Assembly (NCBI GenBank): GCA_947646735.1
Contig: CANTFK010000983.1
Span: forward strand, 558,001-622,000
Direction of reading: 5' to 3'
DNA length: 64,000 bases
From: Peronospora farinosa
Lineage: Eukaryota > Oomycota > Peronosporomycetes > Peronosporales > Peronosporaceae
Part shown: piece after piece, positions 10,512 to 22,193 of the stretch
Position numbering within the stretch: the first letter of the stretch is position 1
How the letters are laid out: every line of letters starts with the position of its first letter
Program-made: the position numbers and the translations under genes
Notes under the pieces: generated by a model
What the model was told of the DNA's origin: nothing
What the model saw: the letters and a program-made list of their open reading frames with translations, nothing else
Database searches by the model: none

Positions 10512-12220
10512 ATGACAAAGTCAATGCGCGTCGCTGCTAAGGCAGCTAAGAGCTCGGCTGCACGCCTGTGTGCAGCCGCTACTGAGGCTTCACAGCCTCA
10601 GCCAGCAGACATATTAGTGTCTGCTGGAAGTCAACATCAGCCTGCAACGCCTGTTGCAGGTTCACGTAGCGCTTCGCCACGTGAAGATGTTGACCCAGAG
10701 CTAGCCGTTGACTACTCTGGTACGCATCCGACTCAAAGCCACCTGTGTCACTCCCGGGCTCTCCCCGGGGTGATACCTCGTCGTCAAATGTTACGAAGAG
10801 GGATCGTGGTACATTGAGTGAATCAATGTACCGTGAAATGTTCGGGTCGTCTGATGAATCAGACGACTCGCCAAACGAGTCGAAGGATAGTGACTCGGGT
10901 AGGGACCGTAAGGGTGATGTCAGTGCTTCTACTGATATCAATGCTCGTAGTGTCGATACTTCTGTTGACACTAACGCTCGTGGTGTCGGTACTTCTATTG
11001 ACACCACGCAGGAGGCTTTAGACCGCAACGTATTGCGTCTTGCTCCTGATCGCAAGCCATGGATGCTACCTAAGCATCTGCTTGATCGTTGGTCTGGAAA
11101 GACCAACGAACGGTTCCCCATACCGTTGTTTGATGCGTCAAAGCTTCATGGCCTTGACGCCAGTGCGAAGAACTTTCGCACTGAGAACGATTATTACATC
11201 GATGTGTTTTTTGAACATCAATGGTATGGCCCACACAAGAAGCGTGAGGCTGACGCGTTCCTCCAATCTTGGAACGCGTTTATCACCAACGTTTTAAACG
11301 TTGGGAAAGAGGCTTGGTTTCAAAGACTTTATGCTAGCCGCAATAAGTTTGAGAAACGAAGTACGTCCGGTGCATGCTATCGTTTGCACCGGTTATCTAG
11401 AGAGGCAGGCCTGTTATGCCTCTCTTGGGGCGACCCATGCCCGGGGTGCCTGAGCACCTCGTCAAGAGCGCCTAAGGAGGAGTACCTCCTTACTGAGCCC
11501 TGGTGGAGGGCTCACATCTCTTCTGAGATGCGTGAAGGGATTGCTACTTTGTAATCCCTCTACGAGCGCGCTGGGCGCTCGTTTTCCGATGGTCCTTCAC
11601 CACCGGGTGTCCCTTGTCGTACTGTTCGACAAGGCCGGGAACGTCGGCCATCAGTTGGGACCGATGTTCCCAGCTATCCGCCGAAGGCGGATAGCCACGC
11701 CACCGGACGAGATAACTCGTCCGACGTCCCTTCACCTCGCGGTGCTTTAGTAAGCGTTCCACGAGGAAGCGCTTCCCACCATGGGAGTCCACCAGCGGAT
11801 GCGGTGGTGGAGGAAAAACCCTGTCCGATTCTTTCATCGGACTTGGCTGATGAGTTAGACGGGTTTGCCCGTGTAACTCGTGAGCTCCGTTGTGATGTTG
11901 ATCACGAACGGGATAAGCGTCGTCGCTTAGAGGACATTGTGCGACAGCTTGGGTTTGACCATGAGAAGTCTCGGGCAAACAATGCTGTCGCACTATTGGA
12001 GAATGAACGGCGGCTTCATTCTCTAAGTAACGAGCTGGCGACAGCTCGTCAGGAGATCGTCCAATATCATGGGAAGATCTCATCTCTACACGACCAGATA
12101 TCGAATCTGGTTCGTGAAAACAAGAATCTGAAGGGGATTCTTGAGAGTAATGGCTATCTTTGTCGTTCGAAGAATCCGCGTACTGAACGTACGGACGAAG
12201 ACGTCCCACGTAAAACGTAG
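10512..12220 (+). pseudogene. TE-B antisense ORF (aORF)
   Basis: An opposite-strand gene starting 98 bp from the 3' LTR. The first frame (10512-about 10735) is Ala/Ser/Gln-rich. After a one-base shift the frame 10745-11554 (269 aa) holds an acidic Ser-rich part (FGSSDESDDSPNESKDSD) and a domain with SWNAFI (residues 175-180), CPGC (232-235) and WRAHI (254-258). One TAA (11552-11554) interrupts the same frame, which is otherwise open to 12220. The last 138 aa are a long coiled coil (ELDGFARVTRELRCDVDHER, SLHDQISNLVRENKNLKGIL). The 3' 677 bp are antisense to the chromodomain frame. Family unknown. The same position and part of the domain recur in TE-D. Two lesions suggest this copy is inactive. 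Confidence 0.6.
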
Positions 12221-12719
12221 GATGCGTACGCATCCTGCGTGGCAACTCGATCGTGTATGCGTTTCCTAGGCGGCACAATACACGAAACGGGCCGATGTAC
12301 TTGGGCAACAATTTATTGCTGCCTACGTTAGTCACTACATGTTTAGGTAGGTTTACTGTTGACAGTAAAACTAAATTACCTTCAATAAATGTTTGAGCAT
12401 TTGCCCTTCCATTATTGTCTGCGTTTCGCTTTTGCTTATCCACCGCTTCTGCGATGGAGGCTTGCACGAAACGGACTACCGCTTCACGAGTCAGCAGGAA
12501 ATCCTCAGTTGACTCGTTGCTTTTGGCTGCAGTGCATTGTGAGTGCACTGCAGAGATATCGGTTACTAATTCAGCGAGAACAATACTGTTCTCACTTGTG
12601 ATACCTCGAACGATGCTGATATCTTCAGCATCGTTATCAGTAAGAGCGTCATCGCTCTTACTTTCTTCCTCTTCACCGAAGTCGAATGGTACGACTTCGG
12701 TTACTTTCGCGTCGACCAT
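11544..12719 (-). CDS. TE-B integrase tail and chromodomain
   Basis: 391 aa. The GPF/Y-type tail is IGPFRVLCRLGNAYTIELP, then HPTFYVGRLRPY. A Ser/His-rich spacer leads to the chromodomain KRFLVERLLKHREVKGRRTS, YLVRWRGYPPSADSWEHRSQ near residues 310-360. About half of this frame is read on the other strand by the aORF. Confidence 0.85.
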   Translation of the reverse strand: MVDAKVTEVVPFDFGEEEESKSDDALTDNDAEDISIVRGITSENSIVLAELVTDISAVHSQCTAAKSNESTEDFLLTREAVVRFVQASIAEAVDKQKRNADNNGRANAQTFIEGNLVLLSTVNLPKHVVTNVGSNKLLPKYIGPFRVLCRLGNAYTIELPRRMRTHPTFYVGRLRPYVQYADSSNDKDSHYSQESPSDSCFHEPDSISGRVEMRSSHDIGRSPDELSPARYLENEAAVHSPIVRQHCLPETSHGQTQAVAQCPLSDDAYPVRDQHHNGAHELHGQTRLTHQPSPMKESDRVFPPPPHPLVDSHGGKRFLVERLLKHREVKGRRTSYLVRWRGYPPSADSWEHRSQLMADVPGLVEQYDKGHPVVKDHRKTSAQRARRGITK

Positions 12720-12802
12720 AACGTCGTCGCGTGATGAGCAAGAGCCAGATTGGTTCTCGCTCGAGCGAGTCCCTCCCCCCCTTAAATTAGAGTCACCCTC
12801 TA

Positions 12803-13889
12803 CTAAGGTGGGACACGTGGATGGCGAAGGCCATTCACGTAGAACGGTGTATGCGTCGTGGAGGCATGCACGGAGTTGTTGATGGCGAATTCGACCATCG
12901 ACAAGAACTCACTCCAACTCGTAAACGAGTGGAAGTACCCTCGAAGAATCTCTTCGAGGACTCGATTGGCGCGTTCAGTCTGACCATCAGTTTCTGGATG
13001 GTCAGAAGTAGACATTGTGAGCCGTGTTCCAAGTGTTTGGAACACGGAACGCCAAAACTCAGCCGTGAACCGGGGGTCCCTCGGACACAAGTTTACGGGG
13101 TAAACCGTGCAATCGAAAGATTGTATCGATAAACACTCGAGCACAGCCCTCTGCTGTGATCGACTCAGGTAAAGCAACAAGATGTACCATTTTGCTGAAC
13201 CTGTCGACAAACACGAGAATACCATTATTCCCGTGAGCGTCTTTGGGAAACCCATAGACGAAGTCCATTGATACGGACTCCCAGCACTCTGCCGGAACAG
13301 GTAGAGGCTGCAATGGTGCACGGAGTGAAGGACTAGGCTTCACTCTTTGACACACCTCGCAAGCACGCACGTACTTGCGCACAAACTTGTACTGGCGTGG
13401 CCAGTAAAAGGCGCGACTGACCGTGAGGTAAGTCTTCTCACGGCCGCGATGCCCACTTATTGGTGCATCGTGACATTCAAACATGATCCGTAACCTGAGA
13501 TCATGTTGTGGCGGTACAACGACACGAGGCGTGTCGTTGTTGATGGCTGTGTAGTACAGTAAGCCGTTCCGCTGGGTGTATCGATCGAGAGAAGATCGAT
13601 ACATGGCAGGCAAGCGCTTCTTAGCTTGGTTGGATGGGTCCTTGAGGTACTCCATCAGGCGTACAAGATCATTATCTTGTGCGCATGCCCTTCTAATGTC
13701 GTCGAGTAAGCTCGACGACAAGACGCTGGTACTCAGCGTGGCGACAGTGGTGTTTACATCACTGTCGGATTGCACAGTCGGCTCTATGTCAGGCCGACGT
13801 GAAAGAGCATCGTCGACGACGTTAAGTCGTCCCGGCTTATACTCCACGGAGAAGCTGTACTCTGCGAAGAACGACAACCATCTCGCCAT
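12803..13889 (-). pseudogene. TE-B integrase, frameshifted
   Basis: 13889-13059 gives the end of RNase H, the zinc module ([31 protein letters not shown]) and the first core Asp (SMDFVYGFPKD). The core continues in another frame (13321-12803) with PRDPRFTAEFWRSVFQ, DGQTERANRVLEEILRGY and STTHTPFYVNGLRHPRVPP. A frame change near 13075 falls just after the second catalytic Asp region. Confidence 0.85.
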
Positions 13890-13912
13890 TCGTTGCGAGA
13901 GGTGTGGACTAT

Positions 13913-15056
13913 TTACAGCCGTGCGTAGTGACGCATGGTCTGTATATACAATGAACGGTCTATCTCCAAAGAGATGACGCGAAACTTAGCCAGTGCATAC
14001 TTCATGGAAAGGAGTTCCTTGTCGTGCACCCGGTAATTGCGCTCGGCCGGTTGCAGCTGACGCGATTGATAACAGACGACACGCTCTGCGCCGTCTGTAT
14101 CATATTGCATCAGTGCGCAGTAGATTGCAAAGTCGCTGGCGTCACAGAACACATGAAATGATCTGTAATGATCTGCAATCGCCAATACTGGCGATTGCAT
14201 CAAGCTTTGCTTGATACGTTCAAAGGAACGCTGACAGTCGGCGTTCCAGTTCCACTTTACATTTTTCTTGAGTAAACAAGAAAGATGTACTTTCATATCA
14301 GCGTAGTTGCGCGAGGACTTGTGCAAGCACGCCGATAGCCCAAGGGACTTCCTTAGTCCCTTGACATCGACTGGCACTGGCCAGTCGGTGATTACCTTGA
14401 TCTTCTCTGGATCAGGGCGTACGCCGTTCTTTCCGACGATGCAACCCAAGAAGTGGTATTTCGCTAGCTGCGAATATACACTTCTTGAGGTTGGCGTACA
14501 ACTTATGCTCGCGCATAAGTGTAAGAACCTTACGGACGTGGATTCTATGGACTTCCACGTCTGTTTTCCCGTCCATAGCTCGACTATGGACGAACACATT
14601 ATCGAAGTAACTCGGTGCGAATTCGCGCACCGGTCTCAATAGATGTGAAACACATCTATTGAATGTGGCTGGTGCATTACTGAACCCTTGCGGCATCACT
14701 AACCATTCCCAGAGCATACCACTGGGAGTGCTCACTGCTGTGTACGGGATGTCCCGTTCACGCATTAGGATCTGATGGAAACCATCCATCAGATCCATGA
14801 ACGAAAAGATGGTACTCTTAGACATACCATCTATGATTACGTCCTTTCTCGGTATCGGCGTTTGTGCCGGTATCGTTGCAGCATTCAACTTATTGAACGC
14901 GTGCACTATCCGCCACCCTCCTGTGGCCTTGCGCACACAGAAGGTCAGAGAGCTGTGAGGTGAAGTTGACTCCCTCACATGGCCCGCTGCTAGGCGATCG
15001 GCAAAGAACTTGTCGATCGCCTCGACCTGTTTCCGAGGCAGTGGCCACTGCTTCAT
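13913..15056 (-). pseudogene. TE-B reverse transcriptase and RNase H
   Basis: RT frame 15056-14412 contains [54 protein letters not shown] and the catalytic box SYFDNVFVHSR. The second Asp of the usual Y-x-D-D is Asn here (GAT to AAT). That residue binds the catalytic metal, so activity should be lost. RNase H follows in 14599-13913 ([37 protein letters not shown]). One frame change joins the parts. Confidence 0.9.
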
Positions 15057-15062
15057 GACACA

Positions 15063-16390
15063 CTATTTTGTGCCAGGAACAAGGTAGATCTCGTGTCGAG
15101 TACCTTTATCCTTAGGCAACTCGCACGGAACGGATTCAGGGAATACATCCTTGAATTCGACCAAATCCTTGTACAAAGGATTTGACTTCAGCGACTCCCA
15201 GGATTGCGATGTATATCGTTCAATCCGAGTCTTCTCATCAAGGACACTCTCGTCCATTGATGAGCTGCTGAGAACCCGTTCGTTCTCGGCAAAAACTGTT
15301 GCTGACCGAATGTCAGTCATGTACTCGTCCTCTGCGACGAGCACACAGATCTGCTTGACTTTGCCACTACGCAGATCACGCAAGAACCTTTTAGGTTCTA
15401 GCGTAGGCAACTGAGTTATCTCCGAAGTTAACTTCGGAGGCGCGATCAGATCAAGCGTATAAGCGCCTACGCTTGATCCGTCATTAACCAAGACGTTCAA
15501 CGTCTCGGTTTCCTCCTGGGGACTTATTCCCTCAGGGCACTGGGGACTTATTCCCTCAGTGATTATTTCCTGGGGACTTATTCCCGCAGGCTCGATGGAA
15601 CCTGTTCCATCGACTTTCTCTAGCTGTGGTGGCGCAACCACAGCGAGATCCTCTACGATCAACTCTCCAGTTGATCTAGGATTACCGTGTTGCCGCTTCT
15701 GGGCAACCGGTTTACTCTTCGGTGAATGCTGCCCTCTAGGCGAGCATTCATGTCCCGGTCCACTCGACTTATTCGAGTGGTGGAACTTCGGCGCTGCCTG
15801 TGCTTGTGCACAGCCGCCGGCAGCTTGCTCCACAGCGTGACTGTCTGTCACGCTGAGTTCTTGTGCAGTCGTACTAACGACCGAACCACAAGTGAGGCCA
15901 TCACACTCACTCGTAGTACATTCACACGCTTGTGAACGCTCCAAGACATTCATCAGATGGCCATCTGATGAACAAGCGGCAGGCACTTCACGATTCGATG
16001 CTGCCAACTGACCCATGGCTCGTACCTTCTGAGCCATGGTAATCCTAGGATGACATCAAATTTGTCATCCAGATCAAGTACGATGAAATGATCATCGTAC
16101 TTTTTGCCTTCAAGCGTGTAGTGAATTCCCACTACACGTTTCTTTACTGTTACGGATGCGCCAGTTGCAAGGCGCACCGTCATCCTCGTTGGAGGGGTCT
16201 CGCGCTCAACATATTTGAGCCTACGATCATCTAGCGATTGGCGTCGAACAAAGTTGTTCGAAGCCCCACAATCAACTAGGGCGCGAAGTGACATGTTCTT
16301 TGTCACTTCGATCTTCAATGTGATGAGGGATACCTCATCACTGGGAGCGGCAACACACAGTGACTGTGTGTTGGGAGCAACCTTCGTCAA
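15063..16390 (-). CDS. TE-B protease and protease-RT linker
   Basis: 16390-15953 carries the protease, with LRALVDCGASNNFVRRQ as active site (DCG instead of the usual DSG/DTG) and DVILGLPWLRRYEPWVSW. 16037-15063 is a 324-aa linker with repeated GISPQ units (around 15520-15600), ending in RT's first motif HEIYLVPGTK. The two frames overlap. The protease frame is -1 relative to gag and runs open back to the slippery site at 16462. Confidence 0.8.
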
Positions 16391-16421
16391 GAGTCCCGCG
16401 AACTCTCTTGACGTTGCTGGA

Positions 16422-16462
16422 TCAGTAGGGCGCTCCGCCCCTACTGACCCCGACCGTTTTTT
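16422..16462 (-). promoter_or_regulatory. TE-B gag-pro -1 frameshift site
   Basis: On the minus strand: heptamer A AAA AAC (16462-16456) in the gag frame, an 8-nt spacer, then a 9-bp perfect stem TCAGTAGGG/CCCTACTGA with an 8-nt loop (16447-16422). The gag stop TAG is inside the stem. Protease is in the -1 frame. This fits the classical slippery-site plus hairpin design. Confidence 0.75.
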
Positions 16463-17626
16463 GATGGTCCACCACGTTGTTGCGATTTCGCAGCAACGTG
16501 GGACCCACGTCTCTGGCCCTTCTTGGCAGACGATCGATCGTCACTCCCAGTGTTACGAGACACTGGGCCTGGGGCACTACACTCATAAGCGTAGTGGCCC
16601 AACTTCTGACAGCGATTGCATTTTTGCAATCGCTTGTACCCTGGAGAGCGAGGTCGCTCGCTCTCTACATAGGAGAGGTCCATTGGTTCTGGACCACCGC
16701 CTTCCTGTCGTCTCGGTGGACGATAGGATCCCGAGTGGACGTGAGCCTGTTGTAGGTTAAAGTCCTCCTGGTCCGCTGCAGAGATCGCTTGATCCAGCGA
16801 TTCTATTTTCAAGCGGAACAGGTGGGTCTTAACAGGACCATCTGTCAGACCCTTGATAAACACAGTAACCTGCGTGTGTTCATCGATTGGGTTCAGTACG
16901 ATACAGCTAACGAGGTATCGTACGTGTTGGGCGTAAGCGTGTATATCACGCTTACCCTGTTTCAAATCCAGGAGCTCAGCCCGAGCCCTGAATTCGGCGC
17001 GAGGCGGTTCAAACGTGTGTTCGAGCCGCGCCTTGAAGACGTCATACGTTGGGAAAACGTATGGGTTGTGCAGTTTGAGCCCTAAGGCCCAAGCTTTGGC
17101 ACGTCCTGCCAAGTTCTACATGGTGAACTTGACCTTCATCGCATCGTCATCGATGCGACGAGCCTCAATGGCATCGTCGAGCTTGACGAACCATCTTAAC
17201 AAAGAGTCGCTTTCGACTGCCTTGTACTTGGAGACATCAATCTTCAAAGACTCGGGTCGACGTGTATACGTCGACCCGGCAGCAACAGCACTAGCCTGCT
17301 TTTGTCTCAACAAGTCAGCTTTGTTGAGCGCCTTGTTCTCTCAACAGTTCAACCTGTTGAGAACCTTGCTCCTCTAGAAAGGTGAGTTTCTTTACAACTT
17401 CGTCAAGTTCATGTTGTATGAACTTGGCGATGGTTGCATGTTGGTCGTCTCTGCTGAGAGAGAGCAACATGGCACCAACGGCAGGGTTGCCGATGGTTTC
17501 AGCCATACGCTGAACCGCATTCCATTCGAGGTCACTCAAATGGCGGAAATGATCACGCGTTGCGTGATGACGTTCATCACCCGCTGGTTCCATAGCGGAT
17601 GGTGCGGTGATCGCTGAACGGACCAT
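16441..17626 (-). pseudogene. TE-B gag
   Basis: Three pieces: 17626-17315, 17313-17116 and 17112-16441 (223 aa). The last starts in the gag-domain core (MAGRAKAWALGLKLHNPYVF) and carries KCNRCQKLGHYAYEC, a CCHC zinc knuckle (CX2CX4HX4C). The last two pieces share a frame, separated by a single stop (17113-17115); the first needs a frame change. It ends GRGQ-stop in the frameshift hairpin. Confidence 0.85.
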
Positions 17627-17627
17627 G

Positions 17628-17638
17628 AAGTGCTACCA
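17628..17638 (-). other. TE-B primer binding site
   Basis: On the minus strand TGGTAGCACTT begins 2 nt after the 5' LTR, the same core as in TE-A, C, D and E. Confidence 0.8.
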
Positions 17639-17640
17639 GG

Positions 17641-18103
17641 TGTAAAAAAATGGGGCACCCTCCGACTATACTGATTACAGTATAGTCTACTTTCACTGAT
17701 TACAGTGAAAGCAGGTGCCTCAAAACCTCACGTACACGTGAGCAGAGGAAGCTTATCAACTACACAAACGCTTAGTTGAGAGTGAAAAGAAAATTGTGCT
17801 TAATATAGTTAACTATCTAACAAAATTAATCTGTTATAACCTATGTTAACTATATTAAACTACAACTATGTATGTTGACAACTTGCCCTCCACTCATTGC
17901 GCGCGTTCATCGGTCATTGGTCAGCGCGTTGGTTGATATGATGGCCCATATCAACCAATGAGAGGGCATCTCCAACTTGAAGGAGATCTAGGGACAATAT
18001 TATAGGAAAAGATAATATTGTCAAATATTATTAGTTATAATAATATTTTTTATTGACACTTCATTTAAGTGTCAATATTATGTAACGGGCTCACCCCGTT
18101 ACA
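17641..18103 (-). repeat. TE-B 5' LTR
   Basis: 463 bp. It carries about 15 bp near its left end that the other copy lacks. The same terminal self-complementary 23-bp unit lies at 18081-18103. Confidence 0.95.
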
Positions 18104-18422
18104 CGTGGCATCGTGTGTCGAATGTGATTAACATGTGTAGAAAAAATAAGCTGAAGAAGACGAGAGAGAGACCAAATTGTCTATTTACTGGTTAGTGCAA
18201 TATCTCTGGTAGGTAGTTAACCACACTAGCAACGCTGGAGGGTCCAGGCATTGCCTACGGCTGGCAGTACGTCTATGAACGCCGGACTGCCCTCTCGGTT
18301 CTAATATAAATATGTCGTAACATGCAGATAGTTGGGCGCCACGGACGGCTGTGTCCGGCCTGCAATGGAGACGTTTGATGAGCGCCCTCAGTTGGAGCTG
18401 AAACGTTCCTCAGATCAAAGCT
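18104..18422. other. Flank between TE-B and the LINE 3' end
   Basis: No gene seen. 18165-18225 (from gagagaccaaattgtctatt) resembles the outer edge of the inverted repeat at 43376-43440, so both probably contain a remnant of the same, unidentified repeat. The 3' end of the LINE may lie here; no poly-A tail was seen. Confidence 0.4.
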
Positions 18423-19632
18423 TCACTGGCTTGCATCGGGATATTCGCATTGTGAAAAACACTGTCCACGCGAAGTTGCCAGAGCATTGTAATGATGATG
18501 GTCACTGCGACTTCCCAAATCGTCCTCCAGGCTGTGGCGAATGTATCTGTCTTCCGGGTACCGGGCTAACAGCTCTGCTGTGACTTGCGGCGAGATGCGT
18601 GGTACGCTACAGTTTGCGCAGTGCTCGAGCCAATTCAGTAGGTGGGTAGGATGTTGAGGTGTACTCTCCCAATGACTGATAAGCCGGGCCCAGATTGCCC
18701 GAGCACGGGAATATCCCAAAAAGAGATGCTTCTGGGTCTCCTTTTGGCCTACACATTCCAGGTACGTGCATGATCCGTCCGGGCCCGGTTTTGGTACCAA
18801 AAGTTTAGCTGCCCGGTAGCGTGGCGGTATCGTGTCCATAGCTGAAATTCCGTTACCGCATGGTCGTGATCCCATATCTGAGCCGTCGTGACATCCAGAG
18901 CGGTGCGTTGCAACCGCGTAGTCTGGCTCTTGGTGGCTAGACGATCCATGACCTGCTTCGGTGGTGCTGCGAGACAGCGCTTTGTCGCCTGAAAAACTTG
19001 CTGTGTCAGGAAAGTGAATAGTCGATGATTGGGAATCATAGGCGGTGCGAACCATTGATAGTGATGAATGTGTAAGTTGAAAAAAGACAACCCCATGTCA
19101 GCTGAGCTTGCACTCCGCAAGTTGGGTGAGTTCCTGCGATTTCTCCTTGACCAGCGGCGGATCGCCGTCGAATACCCAAGATATGCCATTGTGGCATTGA
19201 GTAAGCTCCCAACTCTGAGGGTGATTAGATTCAACTGAGAGAGAAAAAGCTCCGAACCTTGCCTGGTCCGACCAGCCCCACGAGATGGCTTGCGTGAATG
19301 GTGGCTGTTGCCATAGCCGCAATGGAATTGGGCACCCTATCGAATTTTGCACGTCACGGCGACAAAAGCAAGACTATGATCGCTCATTCTCGAAGTTTCG
19401 CATGCGAATGGCGGGAGGGTGCGTGGACATTCCGTGCCAATGCTTCTGAAGACGTTTTCTTGGAGTCCAGTCCGCTGGATGTGGAGTTGTTTGAGGGAGA
19501 CATCACGAATTCTGTTTACTTGGATCGGGGACAGCTCTAGCGCCTGCGGTGTGAGAATCCAAGGATTTTAACTCCCCTGAAAAGTCTGCCAGAAATCTTT
19601 AATCTTCTGGGGCCAAAACTCAACTCCCTGAG
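18423..19632 (-). mobile_element. LINE segment D (3' end of ORF2)
   Basis: Minus-strand continuation of the LINE. It has Trp-rich post-RT sequence, then CTYLECVGQKETQKHLFLGY with downstream IWARLISHW, the pattern of the zinc-binding motif often found C-terminal to LINE RTs (last Cys replaced). A few stops are present. It joins segment C in frame once TE-C and one target duplication are removed. Confidence 0.75.
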
Positions 19633-19928
19633 TGTGAAGACTTTTGATTCACTAGGTATATTTGAAGCTGAAAATTATGTAGGTCCTTAGTTCACTACTC
19701 TGTGCTACATCTAAGCCTACTCATCTTATTCCTTCTAGAAGCTTCGTAGTGACGTCATCTAATGACGCCAGGCTGTGACGTCATCTAATAACGCCAGGCT
19801 GTGACGTCATCTAATAACGCCAGACTGTGGCCCTATCTAATGATGCCAGACTGTGACGTCATGGACTATCCACTATGTGTAACCCTAACACACGCTCTGT
19901 CGCACCGCACGAACCTTGCGACCTGACA
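19633..19928 (-). repeat. TE-C 3' LTR with four 26-bp CRE-like units
   Basis: Contains four tandem 26-bp units starting near 19751, plus a partial fifth; four of the five starts carry the palindrome TGACGTCA, the core site of CREB/bZIP factors. Confidence 0.9.
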
Positions 19929-20109
19929 TCTCCCTGGACTTGACTTCGCGTTGGCGGTATCGAAAGTCCTGTACTAGTCGCTGCCAATGCGAAACTTGGC
20001 GGATAGCTTTCTCGCGCTCCCAAGTACAATCACACTCCGGGAGGCCGTTCCATTTTACTAGCCATTCTATTTGACGGCTGCGCTGACGACGAATTAGCAA
20101 CCTTTTCAC
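19885..20109 (-). pseudogene. TE-C chromodomain
   Basis: 74 aa: MKRLLIRRQRSRQIEWLVKW, NGLPECDCTWEREKAI. This is a short chromodomain, and its frame ends inside the 3' LTR. Confidence 0.75.
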
Positions 20110-20372
20110 GATGTGAAGTTCTTTCCCGGTATCTGCCTCTAGGAAAACCGGTGATGCTTTTGGAATTGGTCGTCCCGCGAACTTATCAGCATTCGGCTTG
20201 TATAGAAACCAGTCGGTCGACCTTAAATAGTTTGACGTTAAACACTGAGTGCAGTTTATTCATATTTCGAGGTAGCTTCAACTTCGCTACGTTCGGGCTG
20301 ATTATCTTGATTGTCTCAAATGGTCCGAGTTTTTTGGCCGCTAGCCTTGCTTTTCCAAACTCAATGTGAACG

Positions 20373-21005
20373 TTAACTGCCTTGAGTGGTAGATTCTTGG
20401 TATCCAGTAGTAATTAAGTTACCGTCATTATAAGGTAAGGCTTGTTTTTTAGAGTCGTGGTACTTCTTCTGCCTTTCCTGGGCTTGATCAAGGATTTTGC
20501 GTGCCTTACGCACTACGTCTTGACGATCTTTGGCAAACTTTGAAGCAAACTCTGAGATTGGTAGTGAATCCAGACCATCGTATGTTTTGTATTCGTATGA
20601 AAACAAATTGGAAACCTTTCTTTCAGTATCAAACTTATACGGGGTGAGCTTAGTGGACGCATTCACCGAGGTGGCGTGCGCGTAATCTACAGTACCTAGT
20701 AGCTTGACCCAAATTTCTCCACTGTAGGCTACCAAGCAGCGTAAAGCATTTTTCTAACACCATGTTTTGGCATTCTGTTTGTTTATCTGTTTGCGCCCTA
20801 TAAGTGGTCATTATGCTAAGTTTGACAGTCATTATATTCATTTAATTTTTTAGAAGTTTGCCGTGAGCTTAGGATCCCGATCGCTAATGATTACCTTTGG
20901 CAGTCCATGATGTCGATCTACGGCGTCGAAAAACAACTTTGACGGTGTCTTTCGAATCGGCAGTCGTATACGTTGGTTGATAAATAGGTACCCTTGACAA
21001 CTTGT
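20373..21005 (-). pseudogene. TE-C integrase remnant
   Basis: Core remnants are VVDKLSR-like near 21000, MTTYRAQTDKQTECQNMVLE (20818-20760 region) and the tail KTYDGLDSLPISEFASKFAK in 20735-20373. Several frame changes. The zinc module is missing. Confidence 0.75.
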
Positions 21006-21801
21006 CTACGACGATGCAAATAACATCATACCCTTCCAACACGGGTCATTTAGTAATGAAGTCCAATACCACGCAGAACCCATAACATCCGTTGTTACGA
21101 TGAAAGGGTGGGAAAAGTCCGGCAACTTAAGAGTCGAGAATTGCTGAAGTTCTACTTTTAAAGCGCTAAAAGATTCTGCTAATTCCCCCCATGTCCGTTG
21201 CGCGTCTTGCTTGCTTAAATCTAGAAGAGAACGCGATGTCTTTGCAAAATTGCAGATGAATCGCCGGTAATATACCGCTAGTCCCAAAAAACTCAGCAAC
21301 TCTTTGCGACATGAAGTCTCTTAGAATGTCGGGATAGTATTGGTTCTCTTTGGTTCGACACGCACACCATCTTTGAAAATCATATGCCCTAAGAGTGAAA
21401 TTTTCTAGTGTTAAAAAGCGTATTTGGAAAGACGAGCGTACAGCTTCTCCTTGCGCAACACGTCGCATACCGCGCGAACGTGAATGACATGGGCTTTCAT
21501 TGTACGGGAGAATATAAAGATGTCGTCGAGATACAAGAAAACAAATTGTCTAAGCTTATCAAACAAAGTTCGCATAAGACGTGACCAGACTCCCGGCATA
21601 CCCGATAAACCCATCGGTGCGACATACCATTGATATATTTCTTTGTGGATTCTGAAAGCCGTGTAGGGCCGACTCGACGGTAAACACTCCCATTTGATGG
21701 TACCCTTGTGCGAGATCGAGAAGCGTAAAATACGTGCATCCAACCATGCGGTCAAATAAATCTTCGATCAATGGCAGAGGAGTTTTTGCCACGACGGACA
21801 T
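21006..21801 (-). pseudogene. TE-C reverse transcriptase and partial RNase H
   Basis: Overlapping minus frames give TPLPLIEDLFDRMVGCTYFT, LDLAQGYHQM, IYQWYVAPMGLSGMPGVWSR, the catalytic FLYLDDIFIFS box (YLDD kept) and the start of RNase H (HPFIVTTDVMGSAW). Frameshifts break it repeatedly. Confidence 0.85.
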
Positions 21802-22193
21802 GCTATTAACATAGCGGTAGTCAATTACCCGTCGGATGGGGATCTTCGAATTGCCGCTTCGGAGCCATTCAGCGCGTTTGTGGAACTATCCGTTTGCATG
21901 ATCTGTCTTCGGAATCCCAAAGATATTTGATACCCAAGGAGAGTTTGATACTTCTATCCATCCTTCTCGTATATTATTTTTCAACGAATTGCTGAAGTGC
22001 GTCCTGATCAACCTTCGATAGGCGGAAGGGAGCACGGGAGCTCAGAATCGCGTCAGGCTTCATTTGCAGCTCGAAGATAAGTGATCGCGTTGGAGGCATC
22101 TTGTTCGGGAGTGTTTTGGAAAGACGTCTTTATACTCGTCCAGAAGTGGGATTAACTCCTGCGGTATTTCTGCTTGGTCGACGTTGGTTACCT

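Larger units (their letters stand above)
9967..18103 (-). mobile_element. TE-B: Ty3/gypsy chromodomain LTR retrotransposon
   Basis: An 8,137-bp minus-strand element. LTRs are 448 bp (left) and 463 bp (right), TGT...ACA; the difference is a small indel near the start. Flanks CATGG (9962-9966) and CGTGG (18104-18108) are a 5-bp target duplication with one change. Gag, protease, RT, RNase H, integrase and chromodomain follow on the minus strand. An opposite-strand open frame fills 10512-12220. Nearly the whole interior is made of consecutive short inverted repeats (see findings). Confidence 0.95.

Noticed and set aside
18332..18583. Plus-strand 83-aa frame with several Cys (possible secreted effector)
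   Set aside because: Antisense to the LINE zinc-motif region; no signal peptide.
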